Notes under the pieces: generated by a model
Seen by the model: only the letters and a program-made list of their open reading frames with translations
Databases searched by the model: none
Told to the model about the DNA's origin: nothing
Translations under genes and position numbers: made by a program
DNA from: Alphaproteobacteria bacterium
GTDB taxonomy: Bacteria > Pseudomonadota > Alphaproteobacteria > Micropepsales > Micropepsaceae
Direction of reading: 5' to 3'
DNA length: 46,173 nt
Assembly: GCA_013389115.1 (NCBI GenBank)
Contig: JACADY010000076.1
Coordinates: 1-46,173, forward strand
Shown here: in pieces, positions 9,123 to 17,300 of the stretch
Layout: each line of letters begins with the position of its first letter
How positions within the stretch are numbered: the stretch's first letter is position 1

Positions 9123-9968
9123 ATGACTCTCCCCTTTCTGAAGATGAACGGCCTTGGCAACGACTTCGTCGTGCTGGATGCGCGTAGAAGGGAAATCCCC
9201 CTGACACCGCAAGCCGTGAAGATCCTGGCCGATCGGCGCCGCGGCATTGGCTGCGACACGCTGGTGCTCGTCACAGAGACGTCCGGCGCCGACGCCGCCG
9301 TAACCTTTTTCAACGCGGATGGCAGCGAATCCGCCGCCTGCGGTAACGCCTCGCGCTGTGTGGCAAACCTCGTCGCGGCCGAAACGGGCAAATCCGCGCT
9401 CATCTTGAGAACGCGTGACCGCGACCTTTTTTGCCGCATCCTGCCCGACGGCCGGGTGACCGTGGACATGGGTGAGCCGAAGTTCGACTGGCAGGACATT
9501 CCGCTCGCCGAGCGCATGGATACCCGAAACCTCGACATCAAGCTCGGCCCCATCGATGCGCCGGTGCTTTTCGGCCCCTCTGCCGTCAACATGGGCAACC
9601 CGCACTGCCTGTTCTTCGTGAAGGACGTGCACGCGCACGACCTTGAAAAGATCGGCCCCCTGATCGAGGCGCACCCGCTGTTCCCGGAGCGTGCGAACAT
9701 ATCGCTCGTCGAGGTGAAGGCGGGGGACCGCATCCGCCAGCGCGTGTGGGAGCGCGGCGTCGGCATCACACTGGCTTGCGGCACCGGCGCCTGTGCCGCG
9801 GTCGCAGGCGCGGCCCGGCGCAGGCTCACCGGCCGCCACGTGCTCGTTGAGCTTGACGGCGGCATTCTGGAGATCGACTGGCGCGAGGAAAACGGCCATA
9901 TCCTGATGACCGGCCCCGCCGAGCTGAACTTCAGGGGCGAATGGCCAGGCGAGATGGCCGCCCCATGA
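9123..9968 (+). CDS. dapF: Diaminopimelate epimerase
   Basis: DapF converts LL- to meso-diaminopimelate for lysine and peptidoglycan synthesis, without a cofactor. The product has 281 residues. The two catalytic cysteines are in ACGNASRC (about 77) and LACGTGACA (about 219). The N-terminus FLKMNGLGNDFVVLD is diagnostic. It starts a plus-strand run and overlaps mtaB by ATGA, so the two are translationally coupled. dapF-mtaB-ftsY is a common alphaproteobacterial order. Confidence 0.97.
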   Translation: MTLPFLKMNGLGNDFVVLDARRREIPLTPQAVKILADRRRGIGCDTLVLVTETSGADAAVTFFNADGSESAACGNASRCVANLVAAETGKSALILRTRDRDLFCRILPDGRVTVDMGEPKFDWQDIPLAERMDTRNLDIKLGPIDAPVLFGPSAVNMGNPHCLFFVKDVHAHDLEKIGPLIEAHPLFPERANISLVEVKAGDRIRQRVWERGVGITLACGTGACAAVAGAARRRLTGRHVLVELDGGILEIDWREENGHILMTGPAELNFRGEWPGEMAAP

Positions 9969-11218
9969 CCGCGCCCGCTCGCCTGGATATCCTCACCTTC
10001 GGCTGCCGCCTCAACAGCTATGAGAGTGAGGTTATGCGCAAGGCCGCCGCCACGGCGGGGCTTGAGAATGCGGTCATCATCAACACCTGCGCCGTGACGG
10101 CGGAGGCGGTGCGCCAGGCCCGCCAATCGATCCGCCGCCTGCGCAAGGAGCGCCCGGGCGCCCACATCATCGTGACGGGCTGCGCCGCGCAGGTGGAGCC
10201 GGAAACCTTCGCCCGGATGCCGGAGGTCGACCGCGTGCTTGGCAATGCCCAGAAGCTGGATGCGGCGCACTATGCCGATTGGAGCGCCCCGCGCGTCGAT
10301 GTCATGGACATCATGACCCTTGAGGGCGAAGAGCCGCATGCGATCGAGGCGATGGAAGGGCGCGCCCGCGCCTATGTGCAGGTCCAGAACGGCTGCGATC
10401 ATCGCTGCACCTTCTGCATCATTCCGTTTGGACGCGGCCCATCGCGCAGCATCCCCTCAGGCGCCGTCATCGAGCAGGTGAGGCGCCTCACTGACAATGG
10501 CTATCGCGAGATCGTGCTGACGGGTGTTGATCTGACCGCCTATGGCGCCGACCTGCCGGCAAGGCCCACACTCGGCCGCCTCGTGCAGCAGATCCTCCAC
10601 CACGTGCCGGACCTGCCGCGCCTGCGCCTGTCATCGCTGGACGCGGTGGAGATCGATGAAGCGCTGTTCGAGGCGATCGCTTATGAGCCGCGCGTTATGC
10701 CCCATGTGCACCTCTCCCTCCAGGCCGGAGACGACATGATCCTGAAGCGCATGAAGCGCCGCCATGCCCGAACGGACGCCGTCGCGCTCAGCCATCGCCT
10801 GCGCGCCGCGCGGCCCGACATCGCGCTGGGCGCCGACATCATCGCCGGCTTCCCCACCGAGACGGAGGCGATGTTCGAGAACAGCATGAAGCTGATCGAT
10901 GACTGCGACCTTGTGCATCTGCACGTGTTCCCCTTCTCCCCGCGCGCAGGCACGCCGGCCGCGAAGATGCCTCAGCTCGATGGCAGGACGATCCGCGATC
11001 GCGCCGCGCGCCTGCGCGACAAGGGTGCCGAGGCGCTCGACCGCCACCTCGCCCGTCAAACCGGCCGCATCCTGGAAGTCCTCATGGAAAGTGATGGCCG
11101 CGCCCGCGCGCCCGACTATGCACAGGTTCTCATCGATTGCCCCGCGCCGCAAGGCGACATCGTTCGTGCACGGATCATCGCCAGCGACGGCCGAAGGCTG
11201 AAGGCCTTGCCCGCATGA
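9965..11218 (+). CDS. mtaB: tRNA t6A37 methylthiotransferase MtaB
   Basis: MtaB is a radical-SAM enzyme that turns t6A37 into ms2t6A37 in tRNA. The 417-residue product has the N-terminal UPF0004 domain with cluster cysteines (FGCRLNSYE, INTCAV, VTGCAAQ). The radical-SAM motif is CDHRCTFC within QNGCDHRCTFCIIPFGRG. A C-terminal TRAM-like segment follows. The start at 9965 gives ATGA overlap with dapF. The gene also overlaps ftsY by ATGA at 11215. Confidence 0.94.
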   Translation: MTAPARLDILTFGCRLNSYESEVMRKAAATAGLENAVIINTCAVTAEAVRQARQSIRRLRKERPGAHIIVTGCAAQVEPETFARMPEVDRVLGNAQKLDAAHYADWSAPRVDVMDIMTLEGEEPHAIEAMEGRARAYVQVQNGCDHRCTFCIIPFGRGPSRSIPSGAVIEQVRRLTDNGYREIVLTGVDLTAYGADLPARPTLGRLVQQILHHVPDLPRLRLSSLDAVEIDEALFEAIAYEPRVMPHVHLSLQAGDDMILKRMKRRHARTDAVALSHRLRAARPDIALGADIIAGFPTETEAMFENSMKLIDDCDLVHLHVFPFSPRAGTPAAKMPQLDGRTIRDRAARLRDKGAEALDRHLARQTGRILEVLMESDGRARAPDYAQVLIDCPAPQGDIVRARIIASDGRRLKALPA

Positions 11219-12150
11219 GTGAGGATGGCGATAAGAAGTCAGGGTTCTTCTCCCGGTTGACCAAGGGGCTGGCCCGCTCAGCGGCCGCCTTCACCGGCTT
11301 CATCCGCCGGCGCAAGCTTGACGAGGACACTCTCGATGAGCTTGAGGAATTACTGCTGCGGGCCGATCTGGGGCCGCATGCCGTGGCGCGCGTGCTTGAA
11401 GAGATCAAGGCGTCCAAATTCAATGCCGAACTGAGCGAGGCCGAATTGAAGGAGGCTCTGGCAAAGCCGGTGGAGGAATTGCTGCGCCTGTCCTGGAAGC
11501 GCTTTCCCTTCGATCCTGCAAAAAGGCCCCACGTCGTGCTTGTCGTTGGCGTCAACGGTGCCGGCAAGACGACGACCATCGGCAAGCTTGCGCAGAAATT
11601 CACGGCCGAGGGCAAGAAGATCGTGCTTGCGGCGGGCGATACCTTCCGGGCCGCGGCGATCGAGCAATTGAAGATCTGGGGCGAGCGCACGGGCGCGCCC
11701 GTCATCGCGCGCGAGCAGGGGGGTGACGCGGCTGGCCTCGCCTTCGAGGCGTTTGAGCGGGCGAAGGCGGAGGGCGCCGATCTGCTCTTCATCGATACGG
11801 CCGGACGGCTCCAGAACAAGACGGGGCTGATGCAGGAGTTGCAGAAAATCGTCCGTGTGCTGAAAAAAATCGACCCCGACGCGCCGCACTCGACCCTGCT
11901 TGTGCTCGATGCGACGGTCGGCCAGAATGCGATCCAGCAGGTGGAAGTCTTCCGCGAGATCGCGGGCGTCACGGGCCTGGTGATGACCAAGCTCGACGGC
12001 ACCGCGCGTGGTGGCATCCTCGTTGCGCTCGCCGACAAGTTCGGCATGCCCATCTATTGGATTGGCGTTGGCGAGACGGCCGAGGATTTACAGCTTTTCG
12101 ATCCTTATCAATTCGCAAGGGCGCTGGTTGGAGCCAATGAAACTGCCTGA
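11215..12150 (+). CDS. ftsY: SRP receptor FtsY
   Basis: FtsY is the membrane-associated GTPase that receives the Ffh-ribosome complex. At 311 residues it lacks the long acidic A domain of E. coli and has only a short amphipathic N-terminus (FFSRLTKGLARSAAAFTG). The NG domain shows GVNGAGKTT (112-120), DTFRAAAIEQL, DTAGRLQNK and TKLDGTARGG. The start at 11215 overlaps the mtaB stop, and its 3' end overlaps yciB by 14 bp. Confidence 0.97.
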   Translation: MSEDGDKKSGFFSRLTKGLARSAAAFTGFIRRRKLDEDTLDELEELLLRADLGPHAVARVLEEIKASKFNAELSEAELKEALAKPVEELLRLSWKRFPFDPAKRPHVVLVVGVNGAGKTTTIGKLAQKFTAEGKKIVLAAGDTFRAAAIEQLKIWGERTGAPVIAREQGGDAAGLAFEAFERAKAEGADLLFIDTAGRLQNKTGLMQELQKIVRVLKKIDPDAPHSTLLVLDATVGQNAIQQVEVFREIAGVTGLVMTKLDGTARGGILVALADKFGMPIYWIGVGETAEDLQLFDPYQFARALVGANETA

Positions 12151-12739
12151 GAAAATCTCGCCCCAATTGCGCCTGACGCTGGATTTCGGACCCATCGTCG
12201 TCTTTCTTGCAACCTACTGGTTCGCTGGCATCTATTGGGCCACCGGCGTTATCATGGTGGTGGCGACGCTTGCCGTCCTCGTCAATTACCTGATTGAGCG
12301 CAAGCTCGCGCCCGTCCCCGTCTTCACCTTGACGATGGTGATGATCTTCGGTGGGCTGACGCTCTATCTTCAGGATTCAACCTTCATCAAGGTTCGCCCG
12401 ACCATCTACTACACGATTGTCGGGGTCATCCTTCTTGGTGGATTGATGGCGGGCCAATCCTTCCTCCAGCTCTTGCTGGGAGCGGCCATCAAGTTCAAGG
12501 ATGAAGGGTGGCGGATCCTCACTTTCCGCTATGCGGCGTTGTCGTTCCTTCTTGCGGTCATGAATGAGATCGTCTGGCGCAACTTTGAAGAGGGGACCTG
12601 GGTAGTCTACAACGCCGTCGGCGACACGGTGCTCCTGTTCGCCTTTCTTCTCTCTCAGATCGTCATGCTGCGCAATCACCTCATCCTTGAGGACGAAGCA
12701 GGCGATCCCGGCGATCGCGACAAGGACCCCTCGATCTGA
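12137..12739 (+). CDS. yciB: Inner-membrane septation protein A family (YciB/IspZ)
   Basis: The 200-residue product is a polytopic membrane protein with about five to six hydrophobic segments. It carries the family features LTLDFGPIVVFLATYW, IKVRPTIYYTIVG and the C-terminal NEIVWRNFEEGTWV. YciB proteins affect cell division and envelope elongation in enterics and Shigella. The biochemical role is not settled. The start ATG lies inside the 3' end of ftsY, and a frame open further upstream is just the ftsY overlap. Confidence 0.93.
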   Translation: MKLPEKISPQLRLTLDFGPIVVFLATYWFAGIYWATGVIMVVATLAVLVNYLIERKLAPVPVFTLTMVMIFGGLTLYLQDSTFIKVRPTIYYTIVGVILLGGLMAGQSFLQLLLGAAIKFKDEGWRILTFRYAALSFLLAVMNEIVWRNFEEGTWVVYNAVGDTVLLFAFLLSQIVMLRNHLILEDEAGDPGDRDKDPSI

Positions 12740-12773
12740 GCATCGCTGCCAGGGAATGAGGGTTGGCCCCGCC

Positions 12774-13334
12774 TCAGATTTCAGCGCCCGCCCCGGCGAG
12801 GGGCGAGGCGAAGGGCGCGAAGATGGCGCAACCCTCGACCTGCCGCCACTGAGTGAGCGCCCATTGAACGCTTGGAAACGCAAGCGCGCCCCAGGGAATT
12901 TCGTCATACGCGAAAAGCACGGTTTCAAGGCTCTCGATGCCCGGTGCGAAGGCCGTATCCATGAGCGTGGCGCGATAGATGATCTGCACCTGGCTGATCC
13001 GCGCGATGGAGTAGACGGCGAGCATCGCGTCGATGGCGATCGCCGCGCCCGCTTCTTCCATGGCTTCGCGCCTCGCGCCAGCTTCCGCCGTCTCCCGTTC
13101 CTCCATGAAACCGGCGGGAATCGTCCAGAAGCCGCGGCGCGGCTCGATCGCGCGCCGGCAGAGGAGAATGCGGCCCTGATGCGAGATCACCGAGCCAACG
13201 ATGATCTTGGGGTTCATGTAGTGGACATGCCCGCAGTCGCGGCAGACGAGCCGCTCCAGGCTGTCGCCCTCGGGCACGCGCTTCTCGAAATTGGGCAGCA
13301 GATGCGGTGGAACGAAGCGGGGCGGTTGTGACAT
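12774..13334 (-). CDS. NUDIX hydrolase with zinc-ribbon-like N-terminus
   Basis: The 186-residue protein has a complete Nudix box (about 75-97): G, five residues, E, seven residues, then REAMEEAGA. It therefore should hydrolyse a nucleoside-diphosphate-linked substrate with Mg. A CRDCG pair at 31-34 followed by HVHYMNPKIIVG resembles the zinc-ribbon N-terminus of NADH-pyrophosphatase-like members, but only one CxxC is present. The C-terminus describes a dispensable-looking DEIPWGALAFPSVQWAL helix. Specificity cannot be assigned. It is convergent with yciB and divergent from the MarR gene. Confidence 0.9.
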   Translation of the reverse strand: MSQPPRFVPPHLLPNFEKRVPEGDSLERLVCRDCGHVHYMNPKIIVGSVISHQGRILLCRRAIEPRRGFWTIPAGFMEERETAEAGARREAMEEAGAAIAIDAMLAVYSIARISQVQIIYRATLMDTAFAPGIESLETVLFAYDEIPWGALAFPSVQWALTQWRQVEGCAIFAPFASPLAGAGAEI

Positions 13335-13479
13335 GGCGCGGCCATGATCGCATTCTTCGCTTCGATGCGCAAAACCGAGCTTCTGGCTTTACGTGACGGT
13401 GCCTTTCCTGCTTCTATACGCATACGGACGAAAGACGGCCCACCCCCTTCGGGCCAGGATTCCACGAGGTCCTCATAAC

Positions 13480-13971
13480 ATGGCGAAGAATCCCCTCGAC
13501 CTGGCGAACTCGCCGGTGCATCTCCTGCGCCGCTGCCAGCAATTCGCAACTGATCTGTACACGAAGGAAATGGGCAAGACCGGACTGACGGCGCGTCAGT
13601 TCACGGTTCTCCAGGCGGTTGAGCAGCATGACGGTGCAAGCCAGACCGACCTTGTCAATGCCACAGGCATCGACCGCTCAACCCTTGCCGACATGATCGC
13701 GCGCATGACGGCAAAGGATCTCCTCGCCCGCAAGCGCACCGAGGATGATCAGCGCGCGAACACCGTGCGTCTGACCCAGAAGGGGGCGAAGGCGCTCAAA
13801 TCCTCCAAGACCGCCGTGGCGCGGGAGGAATCTCAATTTGTGGAGGCCCTGCCTCAGGGCAAGCGCGCCGATTTCCTCAAATGCCTCGCAACCCTCGCCG
13901 ACGCGGCCGGAGAGCTGGAGGCCAAAGGCGCGAAGTCCGCCAAGAAATCCAAGGCCAAGAAGCGGCGCTGA
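13480..13971 (+). CDS. MarR-family transcriptional regulator
   Basis: The 163-residue product has a winged-helix MarR domain: LTARQFTVLQAV, the recognition helix region QTDLVNATGIDRSTLADMI, and the wing RTEDDQRANTVRLTQKG. The tail is strongly basic (AKSAKKSKAKKRR), which would add nonspecific DNA affinity. The ATG at 13480 is preceded by CGAGGT; the longer frame from 13393 is not supported. Its target is unknown. The neighbours are the NUDIX gene (divergent) and the small gene at 13979 (convergent, 7 bp apart). Confidence 0.9.
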   Translation: MAKNPLDLANSPVHLLRRCQQFATDLYTKEMGKTGLTARQFTVLQAVEQHDGASQTDLVNATGIDRSTLADMIARMTAKDLLARKRTEDDQRANTVRLTQKGAKALKSSKTAVAREESQFVEALPQGKRADFLKCLATLADAAGELEAKGAKSAKKSKAKKRR

Positions 13972-13978
13972 CACGCTC

Positions 13979-14281
13979 TCACACGAGGATGTTCACGCAT
14001 GAGCCGGGACAGGCATAGGGCTTTGCCGCCCCCGCCAGCGGCGCCTCCCGCGCGAAGCGATTGGCATCTTGGCTCGCGGCGGAATTGGCGTTCAAGGCTT
14101 CTTCCACCGCCTCGCCCCGCAGCAGGACGGCCGGTTCCCGTGCCGCGCGCTGAGCGGCCGAACTGAGGCGGCCGCTGCCCTGTTCCGAGGCCTCCGAGCT
14201 TGCCTGCGCCGGCCGCGGCGAAGCACTGCGATAGACCTGCGTCTGCGCGGCAATCAGATTGGCGTAAGGGGAGACGGCCAT
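13979..14281 (-). CDS. Small hypothetical protein of unknown function
   Basis: I do not recognise this 100-residue protein. It begins MAVSPYANLIAAQTQVYR, is rich in Ala, Ser and Glu, has no membrane segment, and ends with a two-cysteine tail (YACPGSCVNILV). The ATG at 14281 has AGGAAG at the right distance, which favours it over the longer frame. It occupies most of the gap between the MarR gene and ccmG and has its own 103-bp upstream region, so it need not belong to the ccm operon. Confidence 0.6.
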   Translation of the reverse strand: MAVSPYANLIAAQTQVYRSASPRPAQASSEASEQGSGRLSSAAQRAAREPAVLLRGEAVEEALNANSAASQDANRFAREAPLAGAAKPYACPGSCVNILV

Positions 14282-14384
14282 GAGCTTCCTGGGCGCGAAT
14301 GGGGCAGCCCCAGAATGAATGCGAACTCTCTTTAAACCGTAAAGCCGTTTCAAGCGCGCCGGTAAAGAGCAGGTAAAGAAGAGC

Positions 14385-14918
14385 TTAACGCGCTGCCTCG
14401 ATCGCGGGCAGGATATCCTTGGCGAGCGCCCCCGCATCGAGCGGCCCCACATGCTTGGCGATGATACGCCCCTGCCCATCGACGACATAGGTCTCAGGCA
14501 CGCCATAGACGCCCCATTCGATGGCAGCACGCCCCGTTTCGTCCCGTGCAATCTGGCTGAACGGATTGCCCAGATTGTCGAGAAACACTGTCGTGTCCTG
14601 CGGCTTGTCCTTGTAGGCGATGCCGATCATCCGCACCTTCCCCTCGGCTGCAAGCTGCATCAGCAAGGGGTTCTCAACCTGGCAGGGCGCGCACCAGGAC
14701 GCAAAGAAATTGACGAGCACGGGCTCGCCCTTGGCCAGATCGCCGGAGCGTAAGGGCGGGTCGCCTTCATGAAGGCCGGGCAAGGTGAAGTCGGGGACTT
14801 GTCGCCCGATCATCGCCGAGGGCAGCGCGCGCTCGCCGCCGAGGAGCAGCGCATAGGTGAAGACGGCCGAGAGCGCGAGAAAGATGACGAGCGGAACGGC
14901 GACCGCGATGCGGTTCAT
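14385..14918 (-). CDS. ccmG: Cytochrome c maturation thiol:disulfide oxidoreductase
   Basis: CcmG (DsbE) is a membrane-anchored periplasmic thioredoxin-like protein that keeps apocytochrome c haem-binding cysteines reduced. The 177-residue product has an N-terminal anchor (about 5-27) and a thioredoxin fold with FFASWCAPCQ (Cys76, Cys79). The GVYGVPETYVVD cis-proline loop is typical of CcmG. The start overlaps the ccmD stop (ATGA). It is the last gene of the ccmABCDG run. Confidence 0.96.
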   Translation of the reverse strand: MNRIAVAVPLVIFLALSAVFTYALLLGGERALPSAMIGRQVPDFTLPGLHEGDPPLRSGDLAKGEPVLVNFFASWCAPCQVENPLLMQLAAEGKVRMIGIAYKDKPQDTTVFLDNLGNPFSQIARDETGRAAIEWGVYGVPETYVVDGQGRIIAKHVGPLDAGALAKDILPAIEAAR

Positions 14919-15073
14919 GGGTTGTCGCCGCCTTCAAGCGCCTTCACCTCGGCGCGCACCCGGGCAAGCGCCCGCGCGGAAAGGCCAATGAGGCCGAGGA
15001 TCACGGCCGCGGCAAGGCCATAGGACGTCCACACATAAAAGCCATAGCCGCCCATCGCGAAGAACTCGGCCAT
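14915..15073 (-). CDS. ccmD: Haem exporter protein CcmD (small)
   Basis: This 52-residue frame sits between ccmC and ccmG. It begins MAEFFAMGGYGFYVWTSYG, followed by a single transmembrane helix (about 20-33) and a charged cytoplasmic tail ending EGGDNP. That is the layout of CcmD, which helps release haem-loaded CcmE from CcmABC. It starts 3 bp after the ccmC stop and its TGA overlaps the ccmG ATG. It is short enough to be missed by automatic callers. Confidence 0.92.
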   Translation of the reverse strand: MAEFFAMGGYGFYVWTSYGLAAAVILGLIGLSARALARVRAEVKALEGGDNP

Positions 15074-15076
15074 CGC

Positions 15077-15796
15077 TCACCCGCCCCCGGCGCGAAGCCG
15101 CAAGGCACGCAGCCTGCGCTCCAGCACTTCCGTCCGCATCCGCAACAGCAGCAGCGCGAAGGAGAGCACGGTGAAGCCAAGCCCCATCACCAGCAGCGGC
15201 CACAGCATGGAGGGATGGATGGTCGGCCCGTCCAGCCTGAACACCGAGGCTGGCTGGTGCAGCGTGTTCCACCAATCGACCGAGAAGCGGATGATGGGAA
15301 TGTTGATGACGCCGACAAGGCAGAGAATGGCCGCCGCCTTTGCCGCGCGCGTCGGATCCTCGATCGCGCGCCACAAGGCGATATAGCCAAGGTAAAGCAG
15401 GAACAGCACGAAAACGGAGGTGATGCGCGCATCCCACTCCCAATACGTGCCCCACATCGGCCGCCCCCATAGCGAGCCGGTGACGAGGCACACAAAGGTG
15501 AACGCCGCCCCGATGGGCGCCGCCGCCTTGGCCGCGACATCGGCGAGCGGGTGTTTGAAGGCAAAGCCGACAATGCTCGCCACCGCCATCACGCCATAGA
15601 TGAACATCGACATCCAGGCGGAGGGCACATGCACATACATGATGCGCACGCTGTCCTTCTGTTGGTAGTCGATGGGCGCAAGGAAGAAGGCGGCGTAAAG
15701 CCCGCCCGCGATCAGAAACGACGCAAGGCCCCAAAGCCAGGGCTCGAACCGGCTGGCCGTGTCAAGGAAGGTCTTGGGATTTGCGTAGTGCCACAT
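15077..15796 (-). CDS. ccmC: Haem transporter/ligation protein CcmC
   Basis: CcmC presents haem to CcmE in the periplasm. The 239-residue product has six hydrophobic segments. It contains the tryptophan-rich haem-handling motif GRPMWGTYWEWDAR (about 111-124) and the flanking histidines in MYVHVPSAW (about His56) and WNTLHQPAS. I chose the ATG at 15796 (MWHYANPKTF); the frame upstream to 15934 translates repeat sequence. Confidence 0.96.
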   Translation of the reverse strand: MWHYANPKTFLDTASRFEPWLWGLASFLIAGGLYAAFFLAPIDYQQKDSVRIMYVHVPSAWMSMFIYGVMAVASIVGFAFKHPLADVAAKAAAPIGAAFTFVCLVTGSLWGRPMWGTYWEWDARITSVFVLFLLYLGYIALWRAIEDPTRAAKAAAILCLVGVINIPIIRFSVDWWNTLHQPASVFRLDGPTIHPSMLWPLLVMGLGFTVLSFALLLLRMRTEVLERRLRALRLRAGGG

Positions 15797-15899
15797 GGGC
15801 GCCTCTCTTATCGCCTGTGGGCCACGCCCGGCAACTGACACGGCGCCGCGCCCGAACTGGCCTGCCTCTGCGCCGATCTTTCCGGATCTGTCAAACGCC

Positions 15900-16005
15900 G
15901 CCCTCATCCTTCGAGGGCCGCGAAGTGCGGCCACCTCAGGACGAGGTCCTTGATATGTTACTCACCCTGAGGTGCGAGCCTTTGCGAGCCTCGAAGGGTG
16001 AGGGC
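15900..16005. repeat. Nested double palindrome between ccmB and ccmC, type C
   Basis: Outer arms 15900-15916 (GCCCTCATCCTTCGAGG) and 15989-16005 pair over 17 bases with one G-T wobble. Inner arms CACCTCAGG (15932-15940) and CCTGAGGTG (15966-15974) pair perfectly. The element lies in the 212-bp ccmB-ccmC gap inside the ccm operon. Simpler relatives are at 18242-18269, 37588-37625 and 44952-45005. In the mRNA it would form a long stem. Confidence 0.8.
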
Positions 16006-16008
16006 CGC

Positions 16009-16674
16009 CTATCCAAGGTTAAGGCGCAAGGCCGCCGCTCCCGCGAACAAGGCAAGAACAAGCGCAAGGGCGCTCAACCCGCCCAGCATGTAGAGGGCAA
16101 ATACGGCGCTCAAGCCCGCGACCTTGGCCGCGACGGCGCCCGCGCCAAAAATCACGAAAGGGACATAGAGCGGCAGCACGAGGAGGGAAAGGAGCAGGCC
16201 GCCGCGCCGCACCGAGAGGGTCAGCGCCGCGGCGATCGCGCCAACGAGACTGAGGCCCGGCGTGCCGATAAGCAGCGTGAGGGTGAGCATCAGCGCCGCC
16301 TCCCCTTCCAGATGAAGCTGCAGCGCAAAGAAGGGGGACGCGACCGTTAGCGGCAAGCCCGTCGTCAGCCAGCCCGCGAGCACCTTTGCAAGCACGATGA
16401 GTTCGAGCGGCGCCGTGCCAAGCGTCATCTGTTCAAGGCTGCCATCCTCGAAATCGGCCTGGAACAGCCGGTCGAGCGAAAGCAGCACGGCAAGCGCGGC
16501 CGCAACCCACAGCAATCCCGGCGCCGCCTTCGCCAGCAGCTTGTGATCGGCGCCGACACCCAGCGGCACGAGCAGCACGACGCTGGCAAAGAAGATGAGA
16601 CTCAGCATCGCCCCGCCACCGGCACGCACGGCCAATTGCAGGTCGCGCAGGAGAACCGCAACAAAGCCCCTCAT
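16009..16674 (-). CDS. ccmB: Haem exporter membrane protein CcmB
   Basis: CcmB is the membrane subunit of the CcmAB ABC module that drives release of holo-CcmE. The 221-residue product has six hydrophobic helices and the family signature LDRLFQADFEDGSLEQM near residues 68-84. Its start overlaps the ccmA stop by ATGA (16671-16674). A palindromic repeat separates it from ccmC. Confidence 0.95.
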   Translation of the reverse strand: MRGFVAVLLRDLQLAVRAGGGAMLSLIFFASVVLLVPLGVGADHKLLAKAAPGLLWVAAALAVLLSLDRLFQADFEDGSLEQMTLGTAPLELIVLAKVLAGWLTTGLPLTVASPFFALQLHLEGEAALMLTLTLLIGTPGLSLVGAIAAALTLSVRRGGLLLSLLVLPLYVPFVIFGAGAVAAKVAGLSAVFALYMLGGLSALALVLALFAGAAALRLNLG

Positions 16675-17300
16675 AGGACGGACCCGAGCGAAAGCCGCCG
16701 CGCATCGCCGGCGAGCGCGTCATGCGTCGCGGCGATGACGGTACCGCCTCCCGCCCGGTGCGAGGCGATGAGCCCCTGAACGAGCGCGCGCCCTTGCGCA
16801 TCGACGGCCGCGAAGGGCTCATCGAGCAGCCAGAGCGGTCGCTCAGAGATGAGCAGCCGGGCAAAGGCGAGCCGCCGCCGCTGCCCGGCAGAGAGATACT
16901 GAACGGGGAGCGCCGCCTTGGCCGACAGCCCGACCTGATCGAGCACCGCGTCTTCTCTTTGGCTCGGCCCGAACAATCGCCCGTAGAACGCGATCGTTTC
17001 GGAGACGGACATGACCGTCTTGAGCCCGTCTTGGTGCGAGAGCCAGTGCAGCAGGCTCGTCGCCGGCGGGTCGTCATCGCCCAGTCTCTTGCCGTTCCGC
17101 GTGAAAATGAGTTTGCCAAAGGTGAGGGGCACGAGCCCGGCGATGAGCCGCAGCAGCGAGGACTTTCCCACGCCATTGGGTCCGATCATTTCGAGAAGCT
17201 CACCAGGCCCGACCGCGAAATGCAGATTATCGAAGAGCTGCCGCCCCCCGCGCTCTGCCGAAATTTCACGGCCCTCGACCGCAACCCGCCCCAGCCGCAT
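16671..17300 (-). CDS. ccmA: Cytochrome c biogenesis ATP-binding protein CcmA
   Basis: CcmA is the ATPase of the haem-release module. The 209-residue product has Walker A GPNGVGKSS (40-48), the ABC signature YLSAGQRRRLAFARL, Walker B WLLDEPFAAVD and the switch histidine in ATHDAL. Its ATG overlaps the stop of the crotonase gene (TGATG), so translation may be coupled to that gene. It is divergent from acnA overall, an arrangement seen in many alphaproteobacteria. Confidence 0.96.
   Translation of the reverse strand: MRLGRVAVEGREISAERGGRQLFDNLHFAVGPGELLEMIGPNGVGKSSLLRLIAGLVPLTFGKLIFTRNGKRLGDDDPPATSLLHWLSHQDGLKTVMSVSETIAFYGRLFGPSQREDAVLDQVGLSAKAALPVQYLSAGQRRRLAFARLLISERPLWLLDEPFAAVDAQGRALVQGLIASHRAGGGTVIAATHDALAGDARRLSLGSVL

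Noticed and set aside
9018..10402. Long minus-strand open frames opposite dapF and mtaB
   Set aside because: Their composition is Arg/His/Ala rich without any motif, and the plus-strand genes are unambiguous.
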